Origin: Rhizobiales bacterium NRL2
GTDB lineage: Bacteria > Pseudomonadota > Alphaproteobacteria > Minwuiales > Minwuiaceae
NCBI GenBank assembly: GCA_001664005.1
Contig: CP016093.1
Span: 186,001-250,000 of the forward strand
Length of the DNA stretch: 64,000 bases
Direction of reading: 5' to 3'
Position numbers and translations under genes: made by a program
Shown: positions 1-10,519 of the stretch, in pieces
Layout of the letters: the number at the start of each line of letters is the position of its first letter
How positions within the stretch are numbered: the first letter of the stretch is position 1
Notes under the pieces: model-generated
Seen by the model: the letters and a program-made list of their open reading frames with translations, nothing else
Told to the model about the DNA's origin: nothing
The model's database searches: none

Positions 1-407
1 TGGACGTCACCGGCGACGGTGGCGTCGTCATCGTCGACTACAAGACCGGCAACCCGCCGACGAAGAAGCAGATCGAGGCCGGATTCGCCGTCCAGCTGCC
101 GCTGACCGCGGTCATCCTGGCGCGCGGCGGCTTTTCCGCCGAGGTGCCCGCCGCCCCGGCCGAGCTGGTCCACATCCGCGTCCACGGCGCGCAGGAGGGC
201 GGCGCGTGGAAGCGGGTTCCGCTGGACCTGGAGCCGCTGATGGCGGAGACGGCCGAAGGCGTGGCCCGGCTGCTTTCCGCCTATGACGATCCGGCCCGGC
301 CCTATCTCTCGCGGCCCCGGGTTCAGTTCCAGGGGCTGGGCAGCGACTACGACCACCTGGCCCGCGTCGCCGAATGGTCCGTCGCCGGCGGGGAGGAGGA
401 GCCATGA
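1..407 (+). CDS. addB: AddB, 3' end only: double-strand break repair helicase-nuclease subunit
   Basis: Only the last 134 codons are in the window, read in the frame starting at base 3; the gene begins upstream. The visible part carries the PD-(D/E)XK nuclease core: a DYKTG motif at visible residues 12-16, followed by a Gln-Leu pair as expected for the QhXXY region of RecB-family nucleases. AddB pairs with AddA to process double-strand DNA ends for recombination. The stop overlaps the addA start as ATGA (404-407), so the two are translationally coupled. The adjoining addA makes the assignment firm even though the helicase-like part is not visible. Confidence 0.88.
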   Translation, partial: DVTGDGGVVIVDYKTGNPPTKKQIEAGFAVQLPLTAVILARGGFSAEVPAAPAELVHIRVHGAQEGGAWKRVPLDLEPLMAETAEGVARLLSAYDDPARPYLSRPRVQFQGLGSDYDHLARVAEWSVAGGEEEP

Positions 408-3400
408 CCGCAGCCGCCGACCCCCTCGCCCGCACCATCGCCGCCCAGCGCAAGGCTGCCCGGCCCGACGCCTCGGCCTGGGTCAGCGCCAACGCGGGCT
501 CGGGCAAGACCCGGGTTCTGACCGACCGGGTCATCCGCCTGATGCTGGAACAGGACGCGCCGCCCAACCGCATCCTGTCGATCACCTTCACCAACGCCGC
601 CGCCGCCGAGATGTCGAACCGCCTGTTCCGGCGCCTGGGCGAATGGGCCGCGCTGCCCGACGATGTGCTGACGGCGAAGCTGACCGAATTGCTGGGTGAG
701 GCGGGCGCGGCGCGCCAGCCCCTGGACCTGGCGCGGCGGCTGTTCGCCCGCGCGCTGGAGACCCCGGGCGGCCTGAAGGTGCAGACCATCCACGCCTTCG
801 CCCAGTCGGTGCTCGGCCGCTTTCCGCTGGAGGCGGGCCTGAGCCCGGAGTTCCGCCTGATGGACGAGGCGGAGGCGCATGAACTGCTGGAGCGGCTGAA
901 GCACACGATCCTGGCCGGGCGGTCGACGGACAGGGAGGTGGACGCGGCGCTGGAGCGGCTGATCGACCGCATGGCCGACGGCGCCTTCGACGAACTGCTG
1001 CGCGCGGCGCTGAACGCCCGGCGGGCCATCGAGGCGGCGATCGCCCGTCATGGCGGGGTCGACGGCGTCGTCGCCGAGATCCGGTCGCGCTTCGGCCTGC
1101 GCCCCGACGAGGATGAGGCGGCGGTGACCGCCGCAGGCTGCGCCTTCGGGGCCTGGGACGAGCTCGGTCTGCGCCGGGTGCTGGCCGGCCTGCGCCGGGA
1201 CGGGGGCAAGAAGGCGGCGGCGAACGCCGATCTGATCGAGGCCTGGCTCGCCTCCGACGACGACGCGCGGCAGGCCCTGCTGGCGGACTATCGCGGCGTC
1301 TTCCTGACCCAGAAGGGGGAGCCGCGGAAGACCCTGATCCCGGCGGCCGTGGCGAAGGCCGATCCCGGCGCGCTGGCGGTGATGGAGGCCGAGCTGGGGC
1401 GGATCATGGAGCTCACCGACCGCTGCGCAGCGGCCGCCTGCGCCGACCGCACCGCCGACCTGCTGCGCCTCGCCGGCGCGCTGCTGGCGGACTACGCCGC
1501 GGAGAAGCAGCGCCTGGCGCTGGTCGACTATGACGACCTGATCCGCCGCACGCTGGGCCTGCTGCGCTCCCAGGCCGCCTGGGTGCACTTCAAGCTGGAC
1601 GAGGGGCTGGACCACATCCTGATCGACGAAGCCCAGGACACCAGCCCCGACCAGTGGCGCATCGCCGAGCTGCTGAGCGCGGAATTCTTCGCCGGCGAGG
1701 GCGCGCGGGCGGATGTCGTCCGCACGGTCTTCGCGGTGGGCGACGAGAAGCAGTCGATCTACAGCTTCCAGGGCGCCGACCCGGAAGGCTTCGACCGCAT
1801 GCGCGGCCATTTCCGCGAGCGCGCGCTGGACGCCCGGGAAAGCTTCGAGGATGTGTCCCTCGACGTCTCCTTCCGCTCCGCGCCCGAGATCCTCACGGCC
1901 GTCGACCGCACCTTCGCCGGCCCGGCGGGTGCGGGGCTGACCGCAGGCGGCGCGGCAAGCGCCCATATCGCCCGGCGCGCTGGCGCGCAGGGACTGGTGG
2001 AGCTCTGGCCGCTGGAGGCGCCCGGCGAGAGCGAGGAACAGAACCGCTGGGACGCGCCGATGGATACCGAGCGCCCCGACAGCCCCAGGCGGCGGCTGGC
2101 CGTCCGCATCGCCGAGCGGATCGCGGCCATGATCCGCGACCGGGAGACGATCGGCGAGGCCGGCGACCCGGACCGGCCGCTGCGCGCGATCACGCCCGGC
2201 GACGTGCTGATCCTGGTGCGGCGCCGCGACGCCACGGTGGCCGAGATCGCCCGCGAGCTGAAGCGCCTGCGCGTGCCCGTCGCCGGGGCAGACCGGATGG
2301 TGCTGACCGAACAGATCGCGGTGATGGACCTGATGGCGCTGGGCGACTTCCTGCTGCTGCCGGAAGACGACCTCACGCTCGCCACGGTGCTGAAATCGCC
2401 GCTCTACGGCTTCGACGACGACGACCTGTTCCAACTCGCCCATGGCCGGGAGAAGCACGAACGGCTCTGGCGCGTGCTGCGCCAGCGCGCGGACGAGCGG
2501 CCGCGATGGGCCGAAGCCGCTGCCGAACTGCGCGATCTGCTGGCCCGGGCCGACCAGTCGACGCCCTTCGCCTTCTTCGCCGAGCTGCTGGGCGCGGGCG
2601 GGGCGCGGCGGCGGCTGCTGGCGCGGCTGGGTACGGACCAGCTCGACCCGCTGGACGAATTCCTCAACGCCGCGCTGGACGACGAGCGCCGCCATCCGCC
2701 CTCGCTGCAGGGCTTCCTGCACCGCCTCCGCGCCGGCCAGTCGGCGGAGATCAGGCGCGACATGGAGCGCGGCGGCGGCGCGGTCCGCATCATGACCGTC
2801 CACGGGGCCAAGGGGCTGGAAGCGCCGGTGGTGATCCTGCCGGACACGACGCGCGCCCCGCGCTCGGGCAAGTCACCGCTGATCGCCCTGCCCGGGCCGG
2901 GCGGGGACGAGGACATTCCCGTCATGCGGGGCCGCGCCGCCGAACTGCCCGACCGCATCGCCCAGCAGGCCGAGCGGGAGCAGGAGCGCGGCCTGGCCGA
3001 ATACAACCGCCTGCTCTATGTCGCCATGACGCGGGCGGAGGAGCGGCTCTATGTCTGCGGCTTCTACAATTCGGAACGCGCCCTTCCCGACGATGCAAGC
3101 TGGTACCGCGCGGTCGAGGGCGCGCTGGCGGAAATCGGGGAGACGGACGCCGACGGCGTGCTGCGCCATGGCCGCGGCGCGCCGGCGCTGACCGACGATG
3201 CAGGGGCCGCGGACGAGACCGAAGACCTGCCGGCCTGGGCGACGGCGCCGGCGCCGGCCGAACCCGCCCCGCCCCGGCCGCTGGCGCCTTCACGGCAGCC
3301 CGGCGAGGAACCGGACGCCGAACCGGCGGCGCTGAGCCCGCTGCAGCGGACCGGCGGGGCCGGCCGCCGCCGCGGCGTGCTGGTCCACCACCTGCTGCAG

Positions 3401-3880
3401 GTGCTGCCCGAGCTGCCGCCCGGCCGGCGGGAAGATGCCGGCGCATCCATCCTGGCGCGGCGGGCCGCGGACCTGGAGGCGGCCGAGCGCGCGGCCCTGC
3501 TGGCCGAGGCGCTGGGCGTCATCGCCGCGCCGGAGATGGCGGCCGCCTTCGCGCCGGGCAGCCGCGCCGAGGCGGCCATCGCCGGGGTGATCGGCGGTCA
3601 TGTCGTCTCCGGCCAGGTCGACCGCCTCGCCGTCACGAACGATTCGGTGCTGATCGTGGACTACAAGACCAACCGCCCGCCGCCGCAGGAGGTGGCCGGC
3701 GTGCCGCTGGCCTATCTCAGGCAGATGGCGCTCTACCGCGCCGTCATGCGCCGGATCCACCCGGACCGCGAGGTGCGCTGCGCCCTGGTCTGGACCGTGG
3801 AGGCGCGGCTGATGGCGTTGCCGGCGGAGCGGCTCGACCATGCGCTGGCCTCGCTTGACCTGTCGCAGGCGGCTACCTAG
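404..3880 (+). CDS. addA: AddA: UvrD-type helicase and nuclease subunit of the AddAB complex
   Basis: The protein is 1158 aa, the usual alphaproteobacterial AddA length. A UvrD/Rep superfamily 1 helicase comes first: Walker A NAGSGKT with K35, then a DEAQDTS Walker B and [13 protein letters not shown] motif III. Helicase motifs near the C-terminal half include [13 protein letters not shown] and [15 protein letters not shown]-terminal PD-(D/E)XK nuclease follows, with DYKTN at 1086-1090. It works with AddB to unwind and resect broken DNA ends before RecA loading. The ATG at 404 is preferred over an in-frame ATG at 374 because it gives the normal N-terminus and the ATGA overlap with addB. Confidence 0.96.
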   Translation: MTAAADPLARTIAAQRKAARPDASAWVSANAGSGKTRVLTDRVIRLMLEQDAPPNRILSITFTNAAAAEMSNRLFRRLGEWAALPDDVLTAKLTELLGEAGAARQPLDLARRLFARALETPGGLKVQTIHAFAQSVLGRFPLEAGLSPEFRLMDEAEAHELLERLKHTILAGRSTDREVDAALERLIDRMADGAFDELLRAALNARRAIEAAIARHGGVDGVVAEIRSRFGLRPDEDEAAVTAAGCAFGAWDELGLRRVLAGLRRDGGKKAAANADLIEAWLASDDDARQALLADYRGVFLTQKGEPRKTLIPAAVAKADPGALAVMEAELGRIMELTDRCAAAACADRTADLLRLAGALLADYAAEKQRLALVDYDDLIRRTLGLLRSQAAWVHFKLDEGLDHILIDEAQDTSPDQWRIAELLSAEFFAGEGARADVVRTVFAVGDEKQSIYSFQGADPEGFDRMRGHFRERALDARESFEDVSLDVSFRSAPEILTAVDRTFAGPAGAGLTAGGAASAHIARRAGAQGLVELWPLEAPGESEEQNRWDAPMDTERPDSPRRRLAVRIAERIAAMIRDRETIGEAGDPDRPLRAITPGDVLILVRRRDATVAEIARELKRLRVPVAGADRMVLTEQIAVMDLMALGDFLLLPEDDLTLATVLKSPLYGFDDDDLFQLAHGREKHERLWRVLRQRADERPRWAEAAAELRDLLARADQSTPFAFFAELLGAGGARRRLLARLGTDQLDPLDEFLNAALDDERRHPPSLQGFLHRLRAGQSAEIRRDMERGGGAVRIMTVHGAKGLEAPVVILPDTTRAPRSGKSPLIALPGPGGDEDIPVMRGRAAELPDRIAQQAEREQERGLAEYNRLLYVAMTRAEERLYVCGFYNSERALPDDASWYRAVEGALAEIGETDADGVLRHGRGAPALTDDAGAADETEDLPAWATAPAPAEPAPPRPLAPSRQPGEEPDAEPAALSPLQRTGGAGRRRGVLVHHLLQVLPELPPGRREDAGASILARRAADLEAAERAALLAEALGVIAAPEMAAAFAPGSRAEAAIAGVIGGHVVSGQVDRLAVTNDSVLIVDYKTNRPPPQEVAGVPLAYLRQMALYRAVMRRIHPDREVRCALVWTVEARLMALPAERLDHALASLDLSQAAT

Positions 3881-3945
3881 ATTCGGCCTCGCGCCGGAAC
3901 GAATTCCGAGACCCATTTGGCGCCCCCGTAACGGAGAGAATTCTG

Positions 3946-4263
3946 ATGACCACGGTCAAGGTAACCGACGACAGCTTCCAGTCCGACGTGCTCGGCTCCG
4001 ACGTCCCCGTGGTGGTGGACTACTGGGCCGAATGGTGCGGCCCCTGCCGGCAGATCGCGCCGGCGCTGGACGAGATCGCCGGCGAGATGAAGGATCTGAA
4101 GATCGCCAAGATCAACATCGACGAGAATCCCTCGACGCCGACCAAGTACGGCGTGCGCGGTATCCCGACGCTGATGCTGTTCAAGGGCGGCGAGGTCGTG
4201 GCCACCAAGGTCGGCGCCGTGCCGAAATCCCAGATCCAGTCGTGGATCGAGTCCAACATCTGA
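3946..4263 (+). CDS. trxA: Thioredoxin 1
   Basis: This is a 105 aa cytoplasmic thioredoxin. The redox motif WCGPC is at 30-34 with active cysteines 31 and 34, and the cis-proline loop reads GIPTLMLF. It reduces protein disulfides using thioredoxin reductase. GGAGAG lies eight bases before the ATG. It follows addA by 65 bases, the addB-addA-trxA order common in alphaproteobacteria, and is closed by an intrinsic terminator at about 4292-4323. Confidence 0.97.
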   Translation: MTTVKVTDDSFQSDVLGSDVPVVVDYWAEWCGPCRQIAPALDEIAGEMKDLKIAKINIDENPSTPTKYGVRGIPTLMLFKGGEVVATKVGAVPKSQIQSWIESNI

Positions 4264-4291
4264 TCCTTATGGCCTTCGCGGTCGTATCGGG

Positions 4292-4323
4292 CGGGCCCGG
4301 CGGAAACGCGCGGGCCCGTTTTC
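4292..4323 (+). terminator. Intrinsic terminator after trxA
   Basis: CGGGCCCG at 4292-4299 pairs with CGGGCCCG at 4311-4318 around an 11-base loop, and the second arm runs directly into TTTT. It lies 28 bases after the trxA stop. Confidence 0.75.
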
Positions 4324-4390
4324 CGTTTGCGCCGCGCCGGCGGGCCATGCCATGGCTTGGTCGCGACGTGTGCAGCAGTGGAGTAGAGCG

Positions 4391-5176
4391 TTGATCGGTT
4401 TCCCCGTCCGTCCGGCCCTTGCGGGCCTCGCCCTTCTGACCCTTCAGGCTTGCGCCGGCCAGCCGGAAACGCCGCTGGAGCCCGTCGACTGGAACGCCCC
4501 GCTCGCCGGCCGCAGCATCGACGAGATTCTCGCCGCGCCGGAGCGCGGGATCGACGCCGCGAAGCAGCCGGTGCTGATGGCGCGCGAACGCGTCGGCGTC
4601 CGCGTCGTCGACGTGCGCGGACCGGGAACCTGGCGGACCACCCTGGACCATGTCCACCGTCTGAGCCGCGCGGAACGGCTGGACGACGCCGAGGTCGCGC
4701 GCGCCATCGAGGCCCGCGCCGCCGAACTGCCCGCGCCCTATCTGTTCGAGCTGGCGCGCCGCGTCGTCGAGGAGGACCCGCAACGGGGTCTCTACTGGTA
4801 CGCCCTCGGCCAGGCGCGGACGGTCTATGCCGGCGCGCGCTGCACCGATCCCAGCGTGCAGGCCAATATCCAGGCGACGCTGATCGACCTCAAACCCGTG
4901 AGCGAGAAGGCCCGGGTCGAGACCTTCGACAACGAACGGCTCTATGCCCGGATCCTGCAACAGGTCCGCGACCAGGGCCCGATCACCGACACCACGGCCT
5001 CGCCCTGGTGGATCTGCTCCAGCGGTCAGCGCACCCTGAACGCGGCCCGGCGGGGCGGGACCCTGGCGAAGGGCGACTGGCTGCTGCCGCGCGCCGACTG
5101 GCCGGTGGCGCGCAAGGCGGCGCGGGACCATCTCGACGCCGAGATCGCCCGCGCCCTGCGGGCCGCGGCGCAGTAG
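4391..5176 (+). CDS. Predicted lipoprotein, first of two tandem paralogues of unknown function
   Basis: No family was recognised. The N-terminus has a lipoprotein signal: a hydrophobic stretch ending in the lipobox LQAC, so the mature protein should be lipid-anchored. The start is uncertain. TTG at 4391 gives a compact signal (MIGFPVRPALAG...), while an in-frame ATG at 4352 adds 13 residues. The mature region shares blocks with the next gene: GTWRTTLDHVHRLSRA, LPAPYLFELARR, GLYWYALGQ, a Cys in RCTD and ASPWWICSSG near the C-terminus. The two shared cysteines could form a disulfide in the periplasm. It lies just downstream of the trxA terminator and is followed after six bases by its paralogue, so the pair is probably one operon. 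Confidence 0.8.
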   Translation: MIGFPVRPALAGLALLTLQACAGQPETPLEPVDWNAPLAGRSIDEILAAPERGIDAAKQPVLMARERVGVRVVDVRGPGTWRTTLDHVHRLSRAERLDDAEVARAIEARAAELPAPYLFELARRVVEEDPQRGLYWYALGQARTVYAGARCTDPSVQANIQATLIDLKPVSEKARVETFDNERLYARILQQVRDQGPITDTTASPWWICSSGQRTLNAARRGGTLAKGDWLLPRADWPVARKAARDHLDAEIARALRAAAQ

Positions 5177-5197
5177 GCGGCGATGAAGGAGAAGAAG

Positions 5198-5977
5198 ATG
5201 CGGAGCTGGAAGGCGGCCCTGGCCGCGGGACTGGCGCTGATCGGACCGGCCGCCGGCGCCTGGGCGCAGGAGGCGGCGGCGGACAGGCCCCGTTTCTCCT
5301 TCGCCGACATGACGGTCGAGGAAGCCATCGCGGCGCCGGAAACCGACCTGGAGATCGTCCGCTGGCCGCGCATCGCGGTCCGCGAGGTGGTGGGCGTGCC
5401 CGTCCGCGACGTGCGCGGCATCGGCACGTGGCGCACCACACTGGACCGGGTTCACCGTCTCAGCCGCGCCGCCGACCTGGACGAGGCCGCTTTGGTGCGT
5501 GCGCTCCAATCCAGCGCGGATACGTTGCCCGCACCCTATCTGATGGAGATTGCCCGCCGTCTGGTGGCAGCGGAGGCGCCGCGCGAAGGGCTCTACTGGT
5601 TCGCGCTCGGCGAACTGCGCACGGTCTATGACGCCCTGCGCTGCGCCGACGAGAGCGCGCGGCCCAACATCGCCGCCACCCTGATCGAGCTTCACCCCGT
5701 CACCGAGGAGGCGCGGATCACGGCGATCAAGCAGGGCGCGCTCTATGTCGAGGCGCTCGAGACCGCGCGGGAGAGCGAGGCCCTCTTCGCCTCCAGGGCC
5801 TCGCCCTGGTGGATCTGCTCCAGCGGCCTGGCGGCGATGGATGCGGCCCGCGACGGCCGCGCCGTCGGCCGCGACGACTGGCTGAAGCCGGAGAGCGCCT
5901 GGCCCGCCGCGCGCCAGGCGACCCTGCGTCATGCCGACCACCGCATCCGCAACACCGTGGTCCGCGTCGGCGAGTAG
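5198..5977 (+). CDS. Predicted secreted protein, second of two tandem paralogues of unknown function
   Basis: This is a paralogue of the preceding lipoprotein. It has a classical cleavable signal peptide ending near AGAWAQ in place of a lipobox, so one copy looks membrane-anchored and the other soluble periplasmic. Shared blocks are GTWRTTLDRVHRLSRA, LPAPYLMEIARR, GLYWFALGE, a Cys in RCAD and ASPWWICSSG. The ATG at 5198 is preferred because AAGGAG sits six bases upstream; an in-frame ATG at 5183 would place that Shine-Dalgarno inside the coding sequence. The function is unknown; conservation of both Cys and the WWICSSG segment suggests a structural disulfide or a binding site. Confidence 0.8.
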   Translation: MRSWKAALAAGLALIGPAAGAWAQEAAADRPRFSFADMTVEEAIAAPETDLEIVRWPRIAVREVVGVPVRDVRGIGTWRTTLDRVHRLSRAADLDEAALVRALQSSADTLPAPYLMEIARRLVAAEAPREGLYWFALGELRTVYDALRCADESARPNIAATLIELHPVTEEARITAIKQGALYVEALETARESEALFASRASPWWICSSGLAAMDAARDGRAVGRDDWLKPESAWPAARQATLRHADHRIRNTVVRVGE

Positions 5978-5990
5978 GGGCCCGGCTGTT

Positions 5991-6112
5991 GTCATCCCCG
6001 ATGGCGCCTGCGCCACTCGGGGATCGAGCGAGGCCGGACATCGGCGTCTTTCCGCCCCCCTTCTGTCATGCCCGCGCGCCTGCCGGCGGCGGGCATGACA
6101 GAAGGGGGGCGG
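5991..6112. repeat. Family A palindromic repeat, complete copy (A1)
   Basis: This is a two-hairpin intergenic element. Hairpin 1 pairs ATCCCCGA (5994-6001) with TCGGGGAT (6017-6024). Hairpin 2 has perfect 24-base arms (6052-6075 and 6089-6112) around a 13-base loop; the arms contain CTGTCATGCCCGC and its complement. It fills the convergent gap between the secreted-protein gene and the thioesterase gene. Related or partial copies are at 10300-10498, 26599-26700 and 48895-48999. Confidence 0.85.
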
Positions 6113-6128
6113 GGATCTCCGCCAGGCC

Positions 6129-6554
6129 TCACGCGACCAGCAGCTTCTCCAGATCGGCGCGGACATTGTCGGGCAGCGGGCTCGGCCTGCCCTCGACGAT
6201 GTAGACCATCACCGTCTCGGCCGTGGCGATGCACCGGTCCTCCACGAACAGCCCGTGGCCGAGCGTCAGCGAGGTGCGGCCCAGCTTCGCCACCACGGTG
6301 CCGATCTGCACCTTGCCGGGCCACCAGGCCTGGGCGCGGAAACGGATGGACAGGTGCCCGACGATGAAACGCTGCGTGTCGTCATAATCGGGCAGGAGGT
6401 CGGAACGCATGAAGGGCACCCGCCCGGATTCGACATAGCGTGCGAAGGCGACGTTGTTGACGTGGCCGGTCGCGTCCATGTCGCCGAAGCGGATGGTGTC
6501 CTCGCTCCACTCGTTGTAGATCGTGGCGTCGGTGAGATCGGGCGTGTTCTGCAT
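6129..6554 (-). CDS. Acyl-CoA thioesterase, hotdog fold (4-hydroxybenzoyl-CoA thioesterase family)
   Basis: The protein is 141 aa with the family features of a single hotdog domain: IRFGDMDATGHVNNVAFARY contains the catalytic Asp of the DxxGHVNN motif, followed by the FVEDRCIATAETVMVYI core strand. Such enzymes hydrolyse acyl-CoA thioesters in the cytoplasm; the substrate cannot be told from sequence. The ATG at 6554 gives the normal family N-terminus, although the frame stays open further upstream. It is divergent from the deacetylase-like gene, with 31 bases between the starts, so the two share a promoter region. Confidence 0.85.
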   Translation of the reverse strand: MQNTPDLTDATIYNEWSEDTIRFGDMDATGHVNNVAFARYVESGRVPFMRSDLLPDYDDTQRFIVGHLSIRFRAQAWWPGKVQIGTVVAKLGRTSLTLGHGLFVEDRCIATAETVMVYIVEGRPSPLPDNVRADLEKLLVA

Positions 6555-6585
6555 GAACGGATAGATAGACCGAAGGCGGGAACGG

Positions 6586-7344
6586 ATGAAAGAACTCGAT
6601 GCGCTGAGGGCCGAACTGGACCGCTGGGGCGAGGCGGGCCGCGAGGCGACGCTGTGGTGGCGCGACGACGACGCCGAAGCCCCGGACGCGCCCGTCATGC
6701 GCATGCTGGAGCTGTCGGCCCGCCACGAAGCCGGCTGTTTCATCGCCGCCGTGCCGGCCCGCGCCGTCGACGCCCTCGGTCCAGCCATCGTCGCCTGCCC
6801 GACGGCCGTGCCCTTCCAGCATGGCTGGGCGCATGAGGATCATTCGCCGGCCGGGGTGAAGGGCAAGTGGGAACTGGGCCTGCACCGCCCGAAAGACGAA
6901 ATCCTGGACGAACTGCGCCGCGGCCGGGCGCGGATGGCCGAGCTGTTCGGCGCGCGCGACCGGCCCATGCTGGGCCCGCCATGGAACCGCATCGCGCCGG
7001 AGCTCTACGCCGATCTGCCGGAGCTGGGCTTCGAGGTGCTGTCGACCTTCGCCCCGCGTCCCCGCGCCACCCCGGCGCCCGGCCTGCGGCAGGTCAACGG
7101 CCATGTCGACATCATCTCCTGGAAGCGGGGCCGCAGCTTCATCGGCGCGGAGAAGACCGCGAACCGGCTGGCCGATCACCTGGCGCAGCGCCGCCGGGGC
7201 GAGGTCGAGGACGAGCCGACGGGCCTGCTGACCCATGTCTGGATCAACGACGAGCCGGCATGGGAAGCGATCGACGCCGTGCTCGCGCTGGTCGCGGCGC
7301 ACCCGGCGGCGCGCTGGCTGGACGACCGGAGCTTCTTCCAGTGA
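6586..7344 (+). CDS. Polysaccharide deacetylase (NodB-like) family protein
   Basis: The protein is 252 aa. WWRDDD at 24-29 matches the first NodB motif (metal or catalytic Asp), and FQHGWAHED supplies H79 and H83, giving the Asp-His-His arrangement of metal-dependent carbohydrate deacetylases. GPPWNRI corresponds to the later catalytic-Arg region. No signal peptide is visible, so it is predicted cytoplasmic. The stop overlaps the next start as GTGA, so it is co-translated with the GNAT-like gene. The substrate is unknown. Confidence 0.75.
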   Translation: MKELDALRAELDRWGEAGREATLWWRDDDAEAPDAPVMRMLELSARHEAGCFIAAVPARAVDALGPAIVACPTAVPFQHGWAHEDHSPAGVKGKWELGLHRPKDEILDELRRGRARMAELFGARDRPMLGPPWNRIAPELYADLPELGFEVLSTFAPRPRATPAPGLRQVNGHVDIISWKRGRSFIGAEKTANRLADHLAQRRRGEVEDEPTGLLTHVWINDEPAWEAIDAVLALVAAHPAARWLDDRSFFQ

Positions 7345-8210
7345 CCGAACCCCTCTTCCGGCCCGGCACGGACGCCGATATCGACCAGGTCGCGGAACTG
7401 CTGCATCTGCATATGAACCGGAAGGTCCCGCCGGCGGTCTTCCGCCGGCTGATGGACTATGGCTGGGCCGGCGAGAAGCCCCATGTCGGCATGGTCGCCG
7501 AGGCCCGCGGAGAGATCGTCGGCTTCCACGGTAATGTCTACTCGACGCGGTTCATCGAGGGCACGCCGCGGCTCTTCGGCAGCTTCACCTCGCTCTACGT
7601 CCACCGCGACTGGCGCGGCCACGACCTGGGCCTGAAGATGATGCGGACCTACGAGGCGCGGACCGACGTCACCTACACCGTCTTCGACCCCTCGAAGCGG
7701 GTGCACGGCATCCTCGAATCCTGCGGCTTCCGCGATCTGGACACCCACCGCCGGCTCTGGACGCCGGACGGCCGGCCCGGCGACGTGGAAGTGATCGAGG
7801 GGATCGACCGGATCGGCCCGCGGGTCCCGGCGGAGGAGCAGCGCTATCTTCTCGACCACCGTGACATGAAGGCCTTTCCCGTCCTGCTTTCGGGCGATGC
7901 GGGCGAGGTGCTGACCTTCTTCCTGCAGCAGGACCGGGGCGATCATGGCTTCTGCCACGACCTGATCTACACCGGCGATCCGGCGAAGCTGGCGGCGATG
8001 ATCGACGCCGCGGCCCCGCGCATCCTGGGCGACGAGCCCCGGGCGCGGCTGCTGGCCGACGAGCGGTTCTTCGCCGGCCACGCGACGGGCGGGGCGCGCG
8101 AGCCGCTGCGCTACCGCCGCATGGTCCGCCGCGCCGATCCGGCGCTGCCCGACTGGCGCGTCGATCACCTCTACACCGAGACGCTGCTGATCGACCTGAA
8201 ACTCGGCTGA
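7341..8210 (+). CDS. GNAT-family acetyltransferase-like protein
   Basis: The protein is 289 aa with a GTG start overlapping the upstream stop (7341-7344). The N-terminal half has GNAT features: a hydrophobic strand GMVAEARGEIVGFHGNVYS, then SFTSLYVHRDWRGHDLGLKM, where RGHDLG resembles the acetyl-CoA pyrophosphate loop. The C-terminal 130 residues do not resemble a domain I know. The coupling to a deacetylase-like gene suggests a joint role in modifying a glycan or amino sugar, which is inference. Confidence 0.7.
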   Translation: MTEPLFRPGTDADIDQVAELLHLHMNRKVPPAVFRRLMDYGWAGEKPHVGMVAEARGEIVGFHGNVYSTRFIEGTPRLFGSFTSLYVHRDWRGHDLGLKMMRTYEARTDVTYTVFDPSKRVHGILESCGFRDLDTHRRLWTPDGRPGDVEVIEGIDRIGPRVPAEEQRYLLDHRDMKAFPVLLSGDAGEVLTFFLQQDRGDHGFCHDLIYTGDPAKLAAMIDAAAPRILGDEPRARLLADERFFAGHATGGAREPLRYRRMVRRADPALPDWRVDHLYTETLLIDLKLG

Positions 8211-8338
8211 CCCGCGTCCCCGGGCCGATGCCTGCGCGCCGCGCAGGACGCGGGACCGCAAGGCCGATCCGCGCATCCCTGTCCCGCTCTTGCCACGCCG
8301 CGCACAGGCCATAGACTCCGCCGTCGGGAGACGATGCG

Positions 8339-10291
<1,953 letters not shown>

Positions 10292-10519
10292 CGCTCCGGG
10301 CCGATGCCCGCGCGCTGCCGGCGGCGGGCAGGACAGAGGGGAGCGGCGAGCTCTGGCCGCGATCGGGTCTTTCACGCCGAAAGGGCACCCCCTCCCGGTT
10401 CCGCTGACGCAGAACCACCCTCCCCCTTGGCCAAGGGGGAGGGGACGGGGCGGGGGATCGACCCATCCATCCAGTCGTCGTCATCCCCGATGGCGCCGCG
10501 CCGACCGGTTTCGGTACGC
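10292..10519. repeat. Nested intergenic repeats: family B hairpin inside remnants of family A
   Basis: This convergent gap holds three pieces. A degenerate family A hairpin 2 lies at about 10300-10345 (GATGCCCGCGCGC and GGCGGGCAGGACAGA, with the left flank missing). A family B element spans about 10386-10460 and includes a perfect 24-base palindrome at 10419-10442. A family A hairpin 1 left arm lies at 10481-10498 (TCATCCCCGATGGCGC) with its right arm missing. The layout looks like family B material lodged between two parts of an older family A copy. Confidence 0.7.

Noticed and set aside
347-2803. Open frame of about 800 codons opposite addA
   Set aside because: No motifs, and it is wholly antisense to a conserved helicase.
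4181-6166. Minus-strand open frame spanning the tandem secreted genes
   Set aside because: It runs through the trxA terminator and repeat A1 and has no recognisable domain; the plus-strand genes have signal peptides and paralogous conservation.
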